Below are positions 53,601-59,245 of a DNA stretch of 64,000 nucleotides, piece after piece. The translations under genes and the position numbers were made by a program. The number at the start of each line of letters is the position of its first letter. Positions within the stretch are counted from its first letter, which is position 1. The notes beneath the pieces were generated by a model. It was not told the origin of the DNA and made no database searches. It saw only the letters and a program-made list of their open reading frames with translations. The DNA is from Membranipora membranacea (lineage: Eukaryota > Bryozoa > Gymnolaemata > Cheilostomatida > Membraniporidae): assembly GCA_914767715.1 (NCBI GenBank), contig OU612067.1, positions 32,276,162 through 32,340,161 on the forward strand. Direction: 5' to 3'.

Positions 53601-55772
53601 TATTATATGCTTTGTTGTGAGTGACTCAATCCGATCTATTAAGATGGTAACAATATAATCAATCCAGATAAATTAGTCACTGTACAGTTTTTGTATACTG
53701 GATTTAATTTGGCACCTCCTCATATATTATCCATCAGTACATTGACAAGTGATGGATAATGTCCATGTCAGCTATGTCAATCTTCTTATTTACGTCATGA
53801 GTATAGGTAACTAATATCATGCTTCTCTTAATTAATCTCTTATATTTCTCTCTTGTATTTTTACAGTGAGATAATAACTCCTACCCTACTCATCTACCCG
53901 ATGATATTACCTAAGCTATACCAGTCTCTCTTCCATCTCTACATACTACAGAACGAGACCGCCGACGAGCAGTACTGGTCCAGGATACAGAAGTTTAATC
54001 GTCAGTGTGACGTCACGTTACTCTCCTATCTGGGTATACCAGAGAAGTTCTGGTTCCTACAGGACGAGGAGGCGGGGTCTGCTGAGTCACCTGGTAGGAT
54101 TAAGGTGAGTTAGAGGGAGAGGCAGGGTCGATATATATCAGTACAATGTGAATTTATGCCTATGAATATCATTATCAATGAGATACAACATACAGTGGTG
54201 CGCGTACCACTGCACAACACACAGGTCTTCAGCTAGAAACCATGAGTCATTTTGTAAGTTTCGGTGGTTTGACATTATATCATTATCAATGAATATCATA
54301 TGAATTAATTGGTCAAACTCTTCTCAGGTTGCTGGAAGTGACATTTCATTATCACCACGTTCTCGTGCCGTGCGCTATCGGAGGAGATTATCACCAAGTT
54401 CTCGTACCGTGCGCTATCGGAGGAAATTATCACCACGTTCTCGTGCTGTGCGCTATCGGAGGAGATTATCACCACGTTCTCGTGCCGTGCGCTATCGGAG
54501 GAGATTATCACCACGTTCTCGTGCCGTGCGCTATCGGAGGAGATTATCACCACGTTCTCGTGCCGTGCGCTATCGGAGGAGATTATCACCACGTCCCCGT
54601 GCGCTATCGGAGGCATTATCACCACGTCCCCGTGCGCTATCGGAGAAGATTATCACCACGTTCTCGTGCGCTATCGGAGGAATTATCACCACGTCCCCGT
54701 GCGCTTTCGGAGGAGATTATCACCACGTTCTCGTGCCGTGCGCTTTCGGAGGAGATTATCACCACGTTCTCGTGCGCTATCGGAGGAGATTATCACCACG
54801 TTCCCGTGCGCTATCGGAGAAGATTATCACCACGTTCTCGTGCGCTATCGGAGGCATTATCACCACGTCCCCGTGCCGTGCGCTATCGGAGGCATTATCA
54901 CCACGTCCCCGTGCCGTGCGCTATCGGAGGAGATTATCACCACGTTCCCGTGCCGTGCGCTATCGGAGGAAATTTAGTTGTTAGTGGAATGCTGCTTCCA
55001 TCATCTACTCTCTTCTCTGCTTATGGTGATAATAAGAATAAGACCACCATCTCCAATCCCCAGCATTGTACCAGAGCTGGTAGCTAAGATTGATGTTTCT
55101 AAGATTGGTACATTTTCCGATTGCTCATATCCCTCTATGTTATTTTCCAGCCTCTGGAGATACGAGATGAATGTTATATAGAAGCTATAGAGACTCTACA
55201 GAGACTGAGTACATGTCTAACTCCTGCTGAGAAACTAGAGATCGTACAACTCACCTTCGATAAAATCAACCTGGTCAGTTATATTTTCTGTGTAAAAGAT
55301 TTGTTTTGTTATCTCGATGTGTGAAGTAATGAAAATCTTTGCAGAATTGTTTAAACAATATAGTTATTACATGGGATTTGGTTCTTGTTTTTAAAAAAAT
55401 AGCTCAATACAATTTGAGTTCACTATGACACAAATAAGACGAAGAAAATAAAAGACAAATAAAAGACTGAAAATGTATTGAGTCAAGTATTTTTCCTTGA
55501 CCTGCATTTATAGCTCTATCATTACCTGTATGTGTATTTCATATTTGCAGGCAGTAAAAGCTGGTCTGAGTGCAGATTTCGTGTGGAGTATGGATGACCT
55601 GTTCCCGGTGTTCTTGTTCGTTGTTATCCGATCACGTCTCAGGTACCTGGGATCAGAGATTCAGTTTATGGAGGATCTCATGGATGACCACCTGGAGTAT
55701 GGAGAACTAGGTCTTATGTTTACTACCCTCAAAGCTTGCCATCTGCAGATACACACTGAGAAACTTATGTAA
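20656..55772 (+). CDS. ALS2: Alsin (Rab5 exchange factor), complete gene
   Basis: About 31 exons over 35 kb encode roughly 1764 residues (human alsin 1657), with matching domain order: RCC1-like repeats, Ser-rich linker, RCC1-like repeats, DH, PH, MORN repeats, VPS9. Strongest matches are the C-terminal VPS9 exon ([25 protein letters not shown]), [14 protein letters not shown] in the RCC1 blade and LFPELP before VPS9. Alsin activates Rab5 through its VPS9 domain, acts in endosome fusion, and is mutated in a human motor-neuron disease. Two joins are unsolved: at 33248 the phase-correct frame meets two TGA codons, and the acceptor of the exon ending at 30112 is weak. Two unrelated protein genes, a tRNA and many transposons lie inside its introns. 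An AATAAA at 56035 is a likely polyadenylation signal. Confidence 0.92.
23220..23290. repeat. 15-bp minisatellite GGAGCCAGGGTTTCC
   Basis: Four to five near-identical 15-bp units in an ALS2 intron, just upstream of the exon at 23435. The plus strand is open in one frame (repeat EPGFP), which is a by-product of the unit length. Confidence 0.8.
23749..23830. repeat. 41-bp tandem duplication
   Basis: Two copies (23749-23789 and 23790-23830) of a 41-bp unit differ at one base (GGCTC versus GACTC), with the start of a third copy after them. It is recent, intronic and of no visible function. Confidence 0.85.
24594..24666 (+). tRNA. tRNA-Arg (anticodon ACG)
   Basis: A 73-nt gene folds as a standard cloverleaf: acceptor GGCCTCG/CGGGGTC with two G-U pairs, discriminator A, D arm with GGAT, anticodon stem CCTGA/TCAGG with loop CTACGAA, and T arm CCAGG-TTCGAGT-CCTGG. 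The A and B boxes are intact and there is no intron. It lies in the ALS2 intron 23637-25804 on the same strand, transcribed by pol III from its internal promoter. The A34 should be edited to inosine to read CGU, CGC and CGA. Confidence 0.95.
25371..25443 (+). pseudogene. Decayed copy of tRNA-Arg(ACG)
   Basis: A second 73-nt copy lies 777 bp downstream of the intact gene in the same orientation. It keeps the ACG anticodon arm but differs at acceptor base 7 (G to A, mispaired with C), the D loop (GGAT to GGAC) and two T-stem positions (CCAGG to TCAGT). The T-stem change breaks a pair and weakens the B box (GTTTCGAGTCC). Flanks are not shared beyond a few bases, so it may have arisen by retroposition rather than local tandem duplication. 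Confidence 0.85.
25605..25670 (+). repeat. 3' tail of a dispersed repeat, copy 1
   Basis: The block from TATCAACCTATCACAGG to the end AACTTCAAACTTCAA is repeated in inverted orientation at 37357-37432. The simple-sequence tail (AACTTCA)n looks like the 3' end of a non-LTR retrotransposon that ends in a short tandem repeat rather than poly(A). Confidence 0.7.
25805..30710 (+). CDS. ALS2: ALS2 exons 5-8, Ser-rich linker
   Basis: Exons 25805-25959, 26412-26620, 29856-30112 (start uncertain) and 30423-30710, about residues 242-544. Low-complexity Ser/Arg/Gly sequence ([34 protein letters not shown]) separates the two RCC1-like blocks, as in vertebrate alsin. CPLGLEV in exon 5 resembles CPLGVTL in the human linker. 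The phase-2 donor at 26620 requires one base before the next codon; only weak AGs near 29855-29858 supply it. A better AG at about 29836 is out of phase, so a further exon between 26.6 and 29.8 kb is possible. Confidence 0.78.
27019..28023 (-). CDS. Rhodopsin-like GPCR, intronless, inside an ALS2 intron
   Basis: A single-exon frame of 334 residues on the minus strand has seven hydrophobic segments (about 29-53, 59-83, 101-122, 141-160, 190-212, 230-253, 268-290). Class A landmarks: Asn42 in TM1, Asp71 in TM2 (AADVLYAL), DRF in place of DRY at 121-123 followed by LAMYRP, Trp149 in TM4, and NTLIY at 283-287 in place of NPxxY. Asn4 is a possible glycosylation site and the tail has a CCC cluster that could be palmitoylated. 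The Met at 28023 is the first in frame. The ligand cannot be inferred; the altered DRY and NPxxY motifs suggest a lineage-specific orphan. It lies antisense in the ALS2 intron 26621-29855 and must have its own promoter. Confidence 0.9.
   Translation of the reverse strand: MGENQSSVVEIIPLCNKQTSICLPPSIEWTIIATNVFSLILNVLHMAILCQIKALRGKAYFAILQATSAADVLYALRTFSQVLCQGRMFMQRWVPAGFWSSFFNSTTTYIRLVTLGIACMDRFLAMYRPFNHRSCLFVRHIWVWLAISWVFAGVLLPFRDVFTDQNAICMDIALAANHCIARPDKATCASFMYLQTTFLTVSLTFVLIQIYRIRQRLPSYPRSTHRHKETTIAAVYVILMVFVYFLCYSLHIVDATIALVTGSTDNHIRIPGVIINSFYGILNTLIYGWITKAYQREVVKVLRSLKLKCCCLSAAMSNEIHVHVTMSSRSSNKD
28866..28972. repeat. 16-bp direct repeats around a 75-bp GC-rich insert
   Basis: GCTAACAATAGGTCGC occurs at 28866-28881 and again at 28957-28972. 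The insert can form hairpins (for example CCTCAGTACGAGG and CCCTCTGTTTT/TAAACAGGG). The direct repeats look like a target duplication around a small structured RNA copy, or a local tandem duplication. Confidence 0.6.
30845..30983. mobile_element. Foldback MITE, copy 1
   Basis: Two imperfect arms of about 60 bp (around 30857-30914 and 30921-30972) fold on themselves: CAAGTTTGGTCC...TGCATTC...GTTGCTC on the left against GAGCAACT...GAATGCA...TTAAACTTG on the right. A 12-bp direct repeat GTAGGGGCCTAC borders both ends (30845-30856, 30971-30982). A second full copy is at 61603-61732. It lies in an ALS2 intron. Confidence 0.75.
31535..33044 (+). CDS. ALS2: ALS2 exons 9-11, second RCC1-like block
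   Basis: Exons 31535-31665, 32476-32613 and 32920-33044, about residues 545-676. Clear blade motifs: [36 protein letters not shown] and [12 protein letters not shown], ending [10 protein letters not shown], which lines up with GLYYSGRQDP in human alsin. The last donor (AG/GTTTGC) is weak and leads to the disputed join at 33248. Confidence 0.9.
33248..35832 (+). CDS. ALS2: ALS2 exons 12-16, DH (RhoGEF-like) domain
   Basis: Exons 33248-33550 (5' part uncertain), 33793-33925, 34574-34743, 35063-35228 and 35710-35832, about residues 677-974. Content is mainly helical, as expected for a DH domain: [38 protein letters not shown] (the conserved PxxRLxxY-type helix) and [15 protein letters not shown]. 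In exon 12 the frame is open from 33294, but the phase-matching part before it contains TGA at 33273 and 33291. The acceptor of exon 13 lies in a 34-bp tandem repeat. Confidence 0.85.
33724..33800 (+). repeat. 34-bp tandem repeat carrying a splice acceptor
   Basis: Units begin at AATGCTGAT at 33725, 33759 and 33793. Each earlier unit ends with a pyrimidine-rich run and TTGTAG or TTGTCG. The last AG (33791-33792) is the one that keeps the ALS2 frame. Use of the AG at 33757-33758 would add 34 nt and a stop. Confidence 0.85.
33985..34500 (+). pseudogene. Decayed non-LTR retrotransposon reverse transcriptase, C-terminal part
   Basis: Within an ALS2 intron the plus strand reads [12 protein letters not shown] then HGKLKQLF, and in another frame [20 protein letters not shown] and [16 protein letters not shown]. 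The first is the motif that follows the catalytic core in many LINE reverse transcriptases. Stops and frame changes show it is dead. Only the 3' part is present, as expected for 5'-truncated insertion. The clade was not determined. Confidence 0.65.
37018..38122 (+). CDS. ALS2: ALS2 exons 17-19, PH domain
   Basis: Exons 37018-37146, 37475-37642 and 37954-38122, about residues 975-1129. [15 protein letters not shown] matches the beta strands NWFILFNDALVHAQ of human alsin, VYPLEKLW matches VFPLATLW, and [11 protein letters not shown] is the C-terminal PH helix around its invariant Trp. Exon 19 ends in a basic Ser/Arg stretch that leads to MORN. Confidence 0.92.
37357..37432 (-). repeat. 3' tail of a dispersed repeat, copy 2
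   Basis: Reverse complement of the block at 25605-25670, with a longer (AACTTC)n tail. Two copies with the same end and a variable tail support retroposition of one element family. Confidence 0.7.
38597..41397 (+). CDS. ALS2: ALS2 exons 20-24, MORN repeats
   Basis: Exons 38597-38708, 38888-39018, 39244-39354, 40826-40935 and 41203-41397, about residues 1130-1349. MORN units are evident: [53 protein letters not shown] and [19 protein letters not shown]. In alsin the MORN region supports the VPS9 domain and oligomer formation. Confidence 0.93.
39473..39750. repeat. 11-bp array with 25 UGUACAUA sites
   Basis: The unit TGTACATATTG is repeated 25 times with almost no variation. TGTACATA occurs at 39476-39483 and every 11 bp to 39740-39747. 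It is transcribed in this orientation as part of the ALS2 intron 39355-40825. Both strands are open in all frames (period 11 codons), so the long reading frames here are artefacts. The low divergence points to recent expansion. Confidence 0.97.
39763..40436 (+). mobile_element. hAT-like non-autonomous transposon with 8-bp target duplication
   Basis: The 674-bp element begins CAGCTGTAGGCAACCTG and ends with the near reverse complement (CAACCTATG). It is flanked by perfect CTCTAGAC duplications at 39755-39762 and 40437-40444. The 8-bp duplication and the CAG...GGCAAC ends are typical of hAT elements. No transposase frame is present. It is inserted just after the 11-bp array. Related copies form the composite at 46378-50890. 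Confidence 0.88.
40600..40804 (-). mobile_element. tRNA-derived SINE, minus strand
   Basis: On the minus strand from 40804 the sequence reads GGAGGTAGCTCAGTTGG (A box) and, about 50 nt later, GGGTTCGGATC (B box), a pol III promoter in a tRNA-like head. A non-tRNA body of about 130 bp follows (40600-40727). It lies immediately before the acceptor of the ALS2 exon at 40826. The anticodon arm is too diverged to name the parent tRNA. Confidence 0.7.
41702..55772 (+). CDS. ALS2: ALS2 exons 25-31, linker helices and VPS9 domain
   Basis: Exons 41702-41898, 42201-42303, 42781-42938, 53123-53329, 53867-54104, 55151-55273 and 55551-55772, about residues 1350-1764. The VPS9 domain catalyses nucleotide exchange on Rab5; its core is in the last exons ([20 protein letters not shown] and LMFTTLKAC). 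[10 protein letters not shown] holds the conserved Asp of the VPS9 pocket. The 10.2-kb intron 42939-53122 carries the lipase gene and the transposon stack. The stop TAA is at 55770-55772. Confidence 0.95.
43784..43789 (+). promoter_or_regulatory. TATA box of the nested lipase gene
   Basis: TATAAA lies 52 bp before the lipase ATG (43841). A start site about 30 bp downstream would give a 5' UTR of about 25 nt. This implies the nested gene has its own promoter. Confidence 0.55.
43827..43832 (+). promoter_or_regulatory. Start-stop uORF (ATGTGA)
   Basis: An ATG directly followed by TGA ends 8 nt before the lipase start. Minimal start-stop elements can stall initiating ribosomes and lower or regulate translation of the main frame. 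Its context (AAATGT) is moderate. Confidence 0.45.
43841..45133 (+). CDS. Class 3 lipase with PSI-like domain and probable GPI anchor, intronless
   Basis: A 430-residue single-exon gene on the same strand as ALS2, inside its largest intron. Residues 1-24 form a signal peptide; 26-67 hold eight cysteines in a PSI-like pattern ([15 protein letters not shown]). The alpha/beta-hydrolase core has the nucleophile elbow TGHSLGG (Ser231), YGSPRVGN at 260-267, a probable catalytic Asp289 (HYKDC) and His311 or His312 (YHHRNEV). This fits the fungal-type class 3 lipase family. Extra cysteines suggest a disulphide-rich extracellular enzyme. The C-terminus is a small-residue patch (NCAASNQG) followed by 15 hydrophobic residues to the stop, as in GPI signals. 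The first in-frame ATG is 43841. AATAAA at 45272 is a likely polyadenylation signal. The substrate (triglyceride or phospholipid) is unknown. Confidence 0.92.
   Translation: MARIIFASLLIAFVLSMILNHVDAACRDQNTCDSCTGYGKSCRWCPLDRKCHKKGSGVVPGFGDNPCTQSMNIKVPSGCSSLPQSYGVFDPDLSYQLAVVSSVTYYDQPDKCLNYAKTDLHIDGEFEVLDMFKRKCDDYIFDYKQCAAALSISHKMKLTVLSYRGTTQKVQLLDEIVTVLSLPKSPIQDGSKAEVQDYFLNAYTSLSGAIAEFKKVMKQYPDYKVAVTGHSLGGAIASIAAYKLVSDGVVPSDKLSIYTYGSPRVGNKFYAEHFDKTVNNSWRVVHYKDCVTHYPTCIGSCVAQPGFGPYHHRNEVFFDSANMYYYSNYTVCHSDEDAKCSHKYQGLVKTLYNSGHCGKNHENYYGIKIGDYCKNNARFMPANDKVEIDDDKCHTYVRNKKGEWVDKNCAASNQGTFLVLATLYMLPFVG
45355..45739. mobile_element. MITE with TTAA ends (piggyBac-like)
   Basis: Ends are inverted copies of TTAAAGGGCAACCAAGGTTTC over 21 bp (45355-45375 and 45719-45739), starting and finishing with TTAA, the piggyBac target site. 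It is 385 bp with no coding capacity. It lies about 220 bp downstream of the lipase stop. A broken relative is around 46130-46190. Confidence 0.75.
48039..50612. mobile_element. 2.6-kb transposon with about 260-bp terminal inverted repeats
   Basis: Ends CATAAACATATAAATACTC and its reverse complement, with long inverted repeats (about 48039-48300 and 50340-50612), are flanked by an 8-bp duplication GGTCAAAC (48031-48038, 50613-50620). Inside, a minus-strand frame looks like a transposase remnant. CA...TG ends and an 8-bp duplication fit P-element-like or hAT-like groups; long inverted repeats with the RGGL-type motif make me lean to P-like, without certainty. Confidence 0.8.
49238..49636 (-). 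pseudogene. Transposase C-terminal fragment
   Basis: A 132-codon frame in the middle of the nested element includes [20 protein letters not shown], a motif found near the C-terminus of several eukaryotic DDE transposases and THAP9/P-type proteins. A conserved Cys/His cluster was not obvious. No upstream catalytic portion is readable, so the element is non-autonomous. Confidence 0.55.
51123..51492. mobile_element. 370-bp hAT-like MITE inserted in the foldback arm
   Basis: It is bounded by 8-bp duplications GTGTGCTG (51115-51122, 51493-51500). Its ends are inverted: AAGGGGCGTATATTC against CAGTGGCGTATACTAGC read from the other side, a common hAT terminus. The uninterrupted right foldback arm (51914-52003) shows the empty site with a single GTGTGCTG-type sequence. 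Confidence 0.85.
51391..51472 (-). pseudogene. tRNA-like sequence inside the MITE
   Basis: The minus strand reads TAGCTCAGTGTGTAGAGC (A box and D arm), a region able to form a CACAAC/GTTGTG variable arm, then GGGTTCGATTC (B box). The acceptor stem does not pair, so it is not a working tRNA; the anticodon cannot be assigned. Confidence 0.6.
54347..54975 (+). repeat. 17-unit Arg-rich minisatellite in an ALS2 intron
   Basis: Seventeen copies of CGCTATCGGAGGAGATTATCACCACG... with a 39-bp unit on the left side (uniform, units 1-6) and shorter units of about 32-34 bp on the right lacking GTGCC. Because 39 is divisible by three, the uniform part stays open and encodes repeats such as [13 protein letters not shown] in one frame; the antisense frame is also open. 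It sits between ALS2 exons ending 54104 and starting 55151, both phase 0, and is removed by splicing in the gene model. Confidence 0.9.
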
Positions 55773-57879
55773 CAACATTTAGTTTTATGATTTAGTCTTT
55801 TTCCTGAATCGTTGTTTTGTTAATGCTTGTTTGTGAATTTTTTCATCCCCAATGTGATGTTAAGCAAAAGATGTTAATCCAAAGATATTTCAAAAACTCT
55901 ATTTATTTTTGTATTCAAAGCATATCGTTTGAAATGGTAAGGAATATTCCCTAATCGCAAGGTATTTGTGCATGAGACGTTTTCGCGTATAACTGAAAAT
56001 ACAGTTGTTTCATTTTGGTGTACATGCTTGTTGCAATAAATTGTATCGTTGATAAAATTAAACAAAGTTCTTTGTTACTGTTGTAAATGATTTTTTCCTG
56101 CTTTGCTAGGAGAGTTAGTTGTTGCTGTTCATATTGGAATTAACTGTACTGTTTCTGTGCAGCACCGATAAGAGTGAATATGAGTCATGTAGTTATAATC
56201 GCACGATGAGTATGCATGAAAATAGTTCCCGTTTTAGATCTCATTAATTAGATCGCTTGAATCCAGTCTGTTGTGAATGTATAGTTCATGTCAGTGCAAC
56301 TCCTTGAGTTAGGGAGTTAGGCCCCCCTTTGGGCTTCGGTGATGCACGGTGGGTTTAAAGGTGTGGAGTTGTGCTCACTGGTTATGAATACAGCCCCAGC
56401 TCCTATTTTGAGAAATCATAGTTTGGACACGCCCCTCGCATATCACATCCTTGACCCTTTGAAGTTCCTAGCTAACCTCAGTGTGAGTAATTGAAAGGTG
56501 AGGAAGTTTCTTTTTCCAGTGGAAGGATTTCTTCCTTTTGCAACACATTTGCTATGCCTAATTATGGAGAATCAACGGATTGCATTATGAAGAGGTGTTG
56601 AGCATCACATTTAGACCTTAATGCATAGGGTTGGATTGCATGATGTCTCCTTGTAGGACTGGTTTCAGGGTGGCTACAAGCAAATACAGTCAGTGGCACT
56701 ACTCCTTGCTACAACCAACTAGAACTACAAGCAAAAGATACTATCCTATCTGTCTGTACAACTTTACTAAGTCTGGCTACTAGCTATTAAATCGATCATC
56801 ATTATTATTATTCTTAAATTAAGCTTTTTTGACTCTCATGCGGGGACTCATCAAATATGTGATGCACTGACTGTCAGGAAAGTTTACCATTGCTCTGACC
56901 CTCCCTGCTATGAGGAAACATGCCAAAGTCAAAGACAAATTCCCACCCCTACCTACAGACTACAAATTTGAACAATGCATTTCATAAGGAAAACTGCCCT
57001 GCTGCACACATGGTGGTTTCTGGCAAGTCACAAAGGCCTAATTCAACAGCATTATTAATTGTATGGCCTCTGAGAAAATACATGTTGAATTATGACGAAA
57101 GCTAGCTCAGTCCGTTCTCGAGGGGCTTCACTCTAGCAAAGTATCTATTACTTTATGTAGCTGGCTTCACCAGGAATATTATTATATGGCTGTCAAATAT
57201 GGAGAACCCACCAGGCACTTGTTGAATCATTTTACGACAACAATGCTGAGAATACTTTTCAACTAAGCTATAGACCCCTTCCGCACTGTAGATGCTTGAA
57301 AAAATGTTTACATAAGCCTCACACAAGACCTTCAAGGGAAAGGGAGCGTGGACAGGAGAGTTGTAACTCATTATGGACGGACAGGATGCGGTGATTTGGA
57401 CATGATCCCATTGTTGCTGACCAGGTTCATCACATTGTTTGGCAATGCATGTCGGCATGAGCTGCCACTTCGGCTACGTAATAGGATTGAGTCTTAATTG
57501 TCCGAATTTAATTTTTTATTGCGATGGTGCAAGTTTGTTAGCAAATTCCTTTGACATTATTTTCAGATACTCATTCCTTCCCCTACAAATATTTGTATCT
57601 GGAGTATTAGACCGTAGCATCATTCCTTGGGTGTTTTGATATTTCAATCACCATGTATAAAGACATTTGTGTGTTGACTGTTGACTGTGGACTACGCGTT
57701 CTTTTGCCTCCGGAAAATATTTGAATATATTAAAGAATGACTTACCATGTAATTACTTCCAAATTTAAACCAATTGTTGGAGAGTTATTGGTTGGATGTA
57801 CAGTACTTAAGCTGTGGCCTCAAAAGAGTTTTGTAACTCCTTTCTTTGATGTCTGATGCACAGTGGTAGAGGTTTCTCT

Positions 57880-58365
57880 AAAGGAAGGACAGAGTATGAG
57901 ATCCCTTGGCACTAACGTTGTCAATATGGTTTTTTCATTTTAGAGTTTTACTGATAGTTACTCCAAGATATTTTGAAGTTGTAACTATTTCTAGAGCGTG
58001 GCCTCTGATGTTATAACAGCTCTCTATCTCCTTTTTCTTGTTGGTGACTCTGATTACCTGGCATTTGGAGGGATGAAAACTCATCCCCTAGTCAGCTTCC
58101 CACTGCAACAGCCTGTCTAGATCTTCTTGCAGACAGACTGCTTCGCTCTCGGTGTTTGCTTCTCTATATATGACCGCATCATCGGCGAAAATTCGGATGC
58201 GAGATTGGTTTGAGATATACTCTGGCATGTAGTTGATATGAAGGAGGAACATAAGATGCCCCAGAACACTCCCTTGGCATTTTCCCCTCGACAGTTACTT
58301 TTTGGGTTCGATCTGATAGGAAGGCATTTATCCACTTCATAACTCGGCCTACATGTTGTGTTCAC
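57880..58365 (-). pseudogene. Decayed non-LTR retrotransposon reverse transcriptase core
   Basis: Minus-strand fragments in shifting frames match LINE reverse transcriptase: KWINAFLSDRTQKVTVEG, then IFADDAVIYR (the catalytic F/YADD motif), then MSFHPSKCQVIRV and TTSKYLGVTISKTLK. At least one stop and frame changes are present, so it is inactive. Order and spacing fit jockey/CR1-type elements. It is intergenic and antisense to the flanking genes. Confidence 0.8.
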
Positions 58366-58654
58366 CTTCCGTAGATCTTGTCTTTTGTCTGTCGTTACAA
58401 TGGATAACTCCCGTATCCGTCCGTATTTCCGAGTTGACTTCAGAATTACATTTGGATTGGAATAGCTTCTTATATAAAACGATCAATTATGTAAACTTAC
58501 ATAAAATAAATAAATTCCAATGAAACTCATGGCATAGCAGTATGCTTTCCTTCCCCATCATATTATTACATTCCCAAAGATTTTATTGAACATATCGATT
58601 AGAAAAAGAGATATTTGTTATAGGCTATTAATAATTATGCGATCAATTGGGACC

Positions 58655-58770
58655 AGAGTGCCCTGAGAAAGATCCGCTACCCCCTGAGAAAGATCCGCTA
58701 CCCCCTGGGATGAAGCAGTGTCCCCCACAGTGCCCTGAGAAAAATCCGCTACCCCCTGGGATGAAGCAGT
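58655..58770. repeat. Minisatellite of about 21/54-bp units
   Basis: CCCTGAGAAAGATCCGCTAC repeats three times with small changes, and a longer unit including CCTGGGATGAAGCAGTGTCCC repeats twice. The frame (PEKDPLPPG) is open in plus and minus but lacks gene context. Confidence 0.8.
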
Positions 58771-59245
58771 GTCCCGACCTCCGCAGAGATCGCAGGTTTA
58801 CAATTATAGCTCTTTGTAGATATGCATCTGCCATCCTGGCGTTGGTTATAAATGATAGCTCAGTCAGACAGTCAGTCAGACCTAGCTAAATAAATAAACA
58901 TTGGGTGATTCTGTGACCTTATCTTAAACATAGAATATCTGGATTCAGTCTACTCAGCGTTTGACTGGCCATTTATTATTTACTTTGCACCCCAGGTAAT
59001 AGGACATGTGTGCTGAAAGGCAAATTGAGTGTTAGAGGATCTGCATAGTATTGACTGTTCTTTTTTTCTTTTGCTAGCAATGCTTGTTTCTCAGAAGCCT
59101 TTCTTTTCAGTTTAATCGAAACTCTTGAATTGGCACTAAGTTATTTCAAAGCCGGGCAAGCCTGTCAATCACTTGGCTATTATATTAGCTGAATCACTGT
59201 AATCCACTCTACATGCTATTTATAGAACGACATGTGTCTAGTAAG

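Larger units (their letters stand above)
55773..59245. other. Intergenic region between ALS2 and ALDH5A1
   Basis: Holds the ALS2 3' UTR with AATAAA at 56035-56040, a decayed reverse transcriptase (57880-58365) and a short GC-rich minisatellite (58655-58770). No other coding sequence was supported. The last few hundred bases should contain the ALDH5A1 promoter; no TATA was clear. Confidence 0.5.

Noticed and set aside
54305-54625. Minus-strand 106-codon frame with repeats of [12 protein letters not shown]
   Set aside because: It is the antisense shadow of the 39-bp minisatellite; no splice or promoter context.
57153-57458. Minus-strand 101-codon frame as a gene
   Set aside because: No known motif, no splice partners and no start context; it lies close to transposon remains and could be part of one, but there is no evidence.
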